In this document: piece by piece, positions 41,322 to 43,401 of the stretch
Layout of the letters: the number at the start of each line of letters is the position of its first letter
Numbering within the stretch: the first letter of the stretch is position 1
NCBI RefSeq assembly: GCF_001757995.1
Contig: NZ_LXLV01000040.1
Span: 1 to 43,401, forward strand
Length of the DNA: 43,401 nt
Direction of reading: 5' to 3'
Origin: Bacillus mycoides
Lineage (GTDB): Bacteria > Bacillota > Bacilli > Bacillales > Bacillaceae_G
The notes under the pieces: generated by a model
What the model was told of the DNA's origin: nothing
Databases searched by the model: none
The model's input: only the letters and a program-made list of their open reading frames with translations
Position numbers and translations under genes: made by a program

Positions 41322-42050
41322 TTATTTAATCGAAGATAACCCTTTGGCAAATTCACCAATCTTATTTTGAAAAATAAAATCAAAATTGTATTCTTGTCCC
41401 GTTAATTCTTCATTTACTAAAATTGTTGTTGCGCCTACTTCCCTCTTTGCGATTTCTGGGAATGACGCGACAGGCTGTACTTTGAGTGACGTCCCCATTA
41501 CAAGAAGTACATCTGTTTCATATAAACGTTTGATCGCATTTTGATACTGAGGTAACGTATCTCCGTATAAAACAACATCTGGATTTAGTATGAAATTACA
41601 CTTCTCACAACGCGGCACTTCATGATCAATCATATATTGTAAATCATATCCCGTTTTACACTTTGGACAATGCGCTGTTTGCAATGTTCCATGTAAATCA
41701 ATTACATGTTTACTACCACCTACTTGATGTAAACCATCAATATTTTGCGTTAAAATCGTTATGTCTTTTCCTTGTTCTTCTATCTCTGCTAAAAAGCGAT
41801 GCCCACGATTTGGTTTATATTGATGAAACGTATTAATTTGAAAGATTTCTTTATAATGCTTCCAAAACTCTTTCGGATTTCTATTATAATAGCCTCTCGA
41901 CAAATACATCTCTACATTCGTATCAGCATATAATCCATTTGCTGAACGAAAATCAGGGATTCCACTTTCCGTACTTGCACCAGCACCTGTCAACACTGTA
42001 ATTTTCTTTGCCTTTTCTAATATTGAACGTACTTCCTCATATTGCTGCAC
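41322..42050 (-). CDS. Sir2 family NAD-dependent protein deacylase
   Basis: This 242-residue single-domain sirtuin has the NAD motif VLTGAGASTESGIPDFRS (19-36), the ribose/nicotinamide site ILTQNIDGLHQVGG, the catalytic histidine in VIDLHGTLQTAHC, and a zinc ribbon CPKC / CEKC. It removes acyl groups from protein lysines in an NAD-dependent way. The GTG at 42050 lies 6 nt behind AGAGGTG; a GTG three codons earlier overlaps the site. Monocistronic. Confidence 0.93.
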   Translation of the reverse strand: MQQYEEVRSILEKAKKITVLTGAGASTESGIPDFRSANGLYADTNVEMYLSRGYYNRNPKEFWKHYKEIFQINTFHQYKPNRGHRFLAEIEEQGKDITILTQNIDGLHQVGGSKHVIDLHGTLQTAHCPKCKTGYDLQYMIDHEVPRCEKCNFILNPDVVLYGDTLPQYQNAIKRLYETDVLLVMGTSLKVQPVASFPEIAKREVGATTILVNEELTGQEYNFDFIFQNKIGEFAKGLSSIK

Positions 42051-42240
42051 AAAAATCACCTCTATGTATATTCCTATACTTATTATACCAGTTGTTTACA
42101 GTAGGTGTTGTACAATTCGGTTTACTTACTACGTTGCATTATCTAAACCCAAACTTTTTTGGGCGTAATTAAAGTTTCCAAGATAACTACTGTTCAATTA
42201 AAATACAGTTATTTAATTTTAATTCCGCAAACTGGCATAA

Positions 42241-42375
42241 AACCTTTCGAAAATTCAAACCAGCTCTAAGAATAATTGTTTATCTTATGAATTCACAACT
42301 GATTATGTTATGGAAAATGTAGTCGGCCTTGCTAGGAAACACAAAGATACACTTGTTGGTAATGGCGTAAGCTAA
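42241..42375 (+). pseudogene. Possible decayed gene, C-terminal remnant
   Basis: An open frame of 44 codons without start or ribosome binding site ends in MENVVGLARKHKDTLVGNGVS. The composition is protein-like (helix then Gly-rich end), but I do not recognise the family. The frame is followed by a terminator-like hairpin, as expected for the tail of an old gene. Chance cannot be excluded. Confidence 0.25.
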
Positions 42376-42466
42376 AGCACTCTCACAATCAATTCTGGAT
42401 TGTTTAGAGGTAGATTCAGTGAAAGGTGTGTATAATGAGCAAATGACGATTTTTCAATTCATTTAG

Positions 42467-42490
42467 AAAGCAGCCAGAAGGCTGCTTTTC
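42467..42490 (+). terminator. Terminator-like hairpin upstream of the POT gene
   Basis: Arms AAAGCAGCC (42467-42475) and GGCTGCTTT (42480-42488) have a 4-nt loop and a short T-run on the plus strand. It probably belongs to the decayed gene before it. Confidence 0.6.
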
Positions 42491-42584
42491 TTCATCGATG
42501 GGCTTAGATAGTTATGGACTACTGGGAGCCTCTTAAGTTATACTTGTATAATATCAAAAATTAATAAGGGGTAATATTAACATT

Positions 42585-43358
42585 ATGAAAGAAAAAAACG
42601 AACTTGTTCAAAGTATTCCTCAAACAGGATTTTTGGGGCATCCAAAAGGATTATTCACTTTATTCTTCACTGAGTTTTGGGAAAGGTTTTCTCATTACGG
42701 AATGAGAGCTATTTTGCTGTATTATATGTACTATTCGGTCGCAAAAGGTGGATTAGGAATTGATCAATCTACCGCAACCTCGATAATGGCAATTTACGGT
42801 TCCTTACTGTTCATGTCTAGTATTATCGGTGGATGGATATCGGATCGTTTATTTGGTCCAAGTAAAACCGTATTCTTTGGTGGCGTTTTAATTATGATTG
42901 GCCATCTTATTTTAGCTTTACCGGGTAGTAAAAGTGCGTTATTTATCTCTATGGTCTTCTTAATTCTAGGAACAGGGTTGTTAAAGCCTAACATATCGAA
43001 CATCGTAGGAAGTTTATACAGTAAAACAGATGCGCGTCGTGACTCAGGGTTCAGTATATTCTACATGGGTATTAACTTAGGTGCCTTACTTGCACCTTTA
43101 GTTGTCGGAACATTAGGTCAGCAATATAATTTCCACCTTGGTTTTGGAGTTGCGGCAATTGGTATGGCAATTGGGTTAGGGGTATTTGTTGGAACAAAAC
43201 AGAAAAACCTTGGTCTAGTCGGTACACAAGTACCTAATCCATTATCAGATTCGGAAAGAAAAAAGACTATTAATTGGTCTTATCCCTGTCAAGTAGACAA
43301 TATTAAAAAGACTAAGCAGCCATCGAGATTCGATATTCTATCGGAGCTCGGTGGTTGA
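42585..43358 (+). pseudogene. POT family peptide transporter, interrupted
   Basis: The frame has 257 codons, whereas intact POT/DtpT proteins are about 480-500 residues. Residues 1 to about 228 are excellent POT sequence: FTEFWERFSHYGMRAILLYY with the ExxER motif, GGWISDRLFGPSKTVFFGG and FSIFYMGINLGALLAPLVVG. After SDSERKKTI (near 43273) the reading continues into unrelated residues (NWSYPCQVDNIKK...) and soon stops. The missing half would contain helices 7-12, so the product cannot be a functional transporter. The breakpoint coincides with DNA that looks like an insertion-sequence end. The ATG at 42585 has AAGGGG about 12 nt upstream. Confidence 0.8.
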
Positions 43359-43401
43359 GTCGTTTTTGGAACCGTTTATAGTTATAAAAATAAATATACT
43401 C
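43275..43401. mobile_element. Probable left end of an IS3-like insertion sequence, partial
   Basis: At the point where the peptide transporter sequence breaks off, the DNA begins TGGTCTTATCCCTGTCAAGT and contains the small palindrome TGTCAAGTAGACA. A 5'-TG end with a 'CCCTxTCAAGTAGAC' core resembles, from memory, the termini of IS3-family (IS150/IS655-like) elements found in Bacillus. No transposase frame is reached before the window ends, so family and orientation are uncertain and the right end and target duplication cannot be seen. Confidence 0.5.

Larger units (their letters stand above)
42051..42584. other. Intergenic region with possible gene remnant and terminator
   Basis: This 534-bp gap contains the sirtuin promoter region at its left edge, a small CCCAAA/TTTGGG hairpin near 42148-42163, a decayed open frame at 42241-42375, and a terminator-like hairpin at 42467-42489. 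The order frame-then-terminator suggests the 3' end of a lost plus-strand gene. Confidence 0.45.

Overview
The window looks like a piece of chromosome from a Bacillus cereus group Firmicute (cereus/thuringiensis/anthracis type). The basis is low GC, strong AGGAGG-like ribosome binding sites with frequent GTG and TTG starts, many hairpin plus T-run terminators, and gene families typical of that group (LXG polymorphic toxin with Lap partners, DUF2785, DUF2716, DUF3892, AlkC-like HEAT protein, SipS-type signal peptidase, several NUDIX and GNAT enzymes). The species cannot be fixed from sequence alone. I saw no rRNA, tRNA, CRISPR or prophage; the one mobile-element signal is at the extreme right end.

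Layout. (1) 1-3400, minus strand: a type VII secretion LXG toxin cassette, in transcription order Lap1-like helper, Lap2-like helper, LXG toxin with a YobL/YeeF-like C-terminal domain, and an unrecognised immunity candidate; a 23-bp tandem duplication and possible gene debris lie downstream. (2) 3.5-5.1 kb: a MarR regulator, nitroreductase and ABM monooxygenase operon that resembles quinone/electrophile detoxification, with a near-perfect palindrome upstream. (3) 5.2-7.2 kb: a full-length Tet(M)/Tet(O)-like ribosomal protection GTPase, divergent from MarR, with an overlapping upstream ORF. (4) 7.2-18.7 kb: small accessory and metabolic genes in short operons: NUDIX plus hydrolase, WGR-DUF4240, epimerase plus membrane protein plus SMI1, SDR with divergent TetR, CPBP protease, AraC plus serine hydrolase, zinc-ribbon protein plus GNAT, NUDIX. 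(5) 17.7-20.8 kb: an EamA exporter divergent from a MocR regulator, then a YaiI/YqxD protein. (6) 20.8-26.4 kb: DUF3892, an alpha/beta hydrolase-response regulator-histidine kinase group, DUF2785, and a uridine-kinase-like plus GrpB pair. (7) 26.6-31.0 kb: an HTH regulator translationally coupled to an MFS exporter, then a VOC-aminoglycoside-phosphotransferase-like-metallophosphoesterase operon. (8) 31.1-34.8 kb: a TSUP transporter with a terminator in its leader, a GNAT enzyme, and a lysine riboswitch controlling a LysP-type permease. (9) 34.9-42.1 kb: HesB-like protein, AlkC-like glycosylase, DUF2716, methyltransferase, NUDIX, signal peptidase I, class B PBP, and sirtuin. (10) 42.2-43.4 kb: probable decayed gene, then a POT peptide transporter that loses its family sequence after about 225 residues, apparently at the edge of an inserted IS-like element that continues past the window.

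The main themes are interbacterial competition (LXG cassette), drug and stress response (ribosomal protection protein, MarR/nitroreductase, two-component system, efflux pumps), and RNA-level control of transport genes (lysine riboswitch and a candidate attenuator). Coordinates of several starts were moved inward to match the best ribosome binding site; this is stated in each entry.
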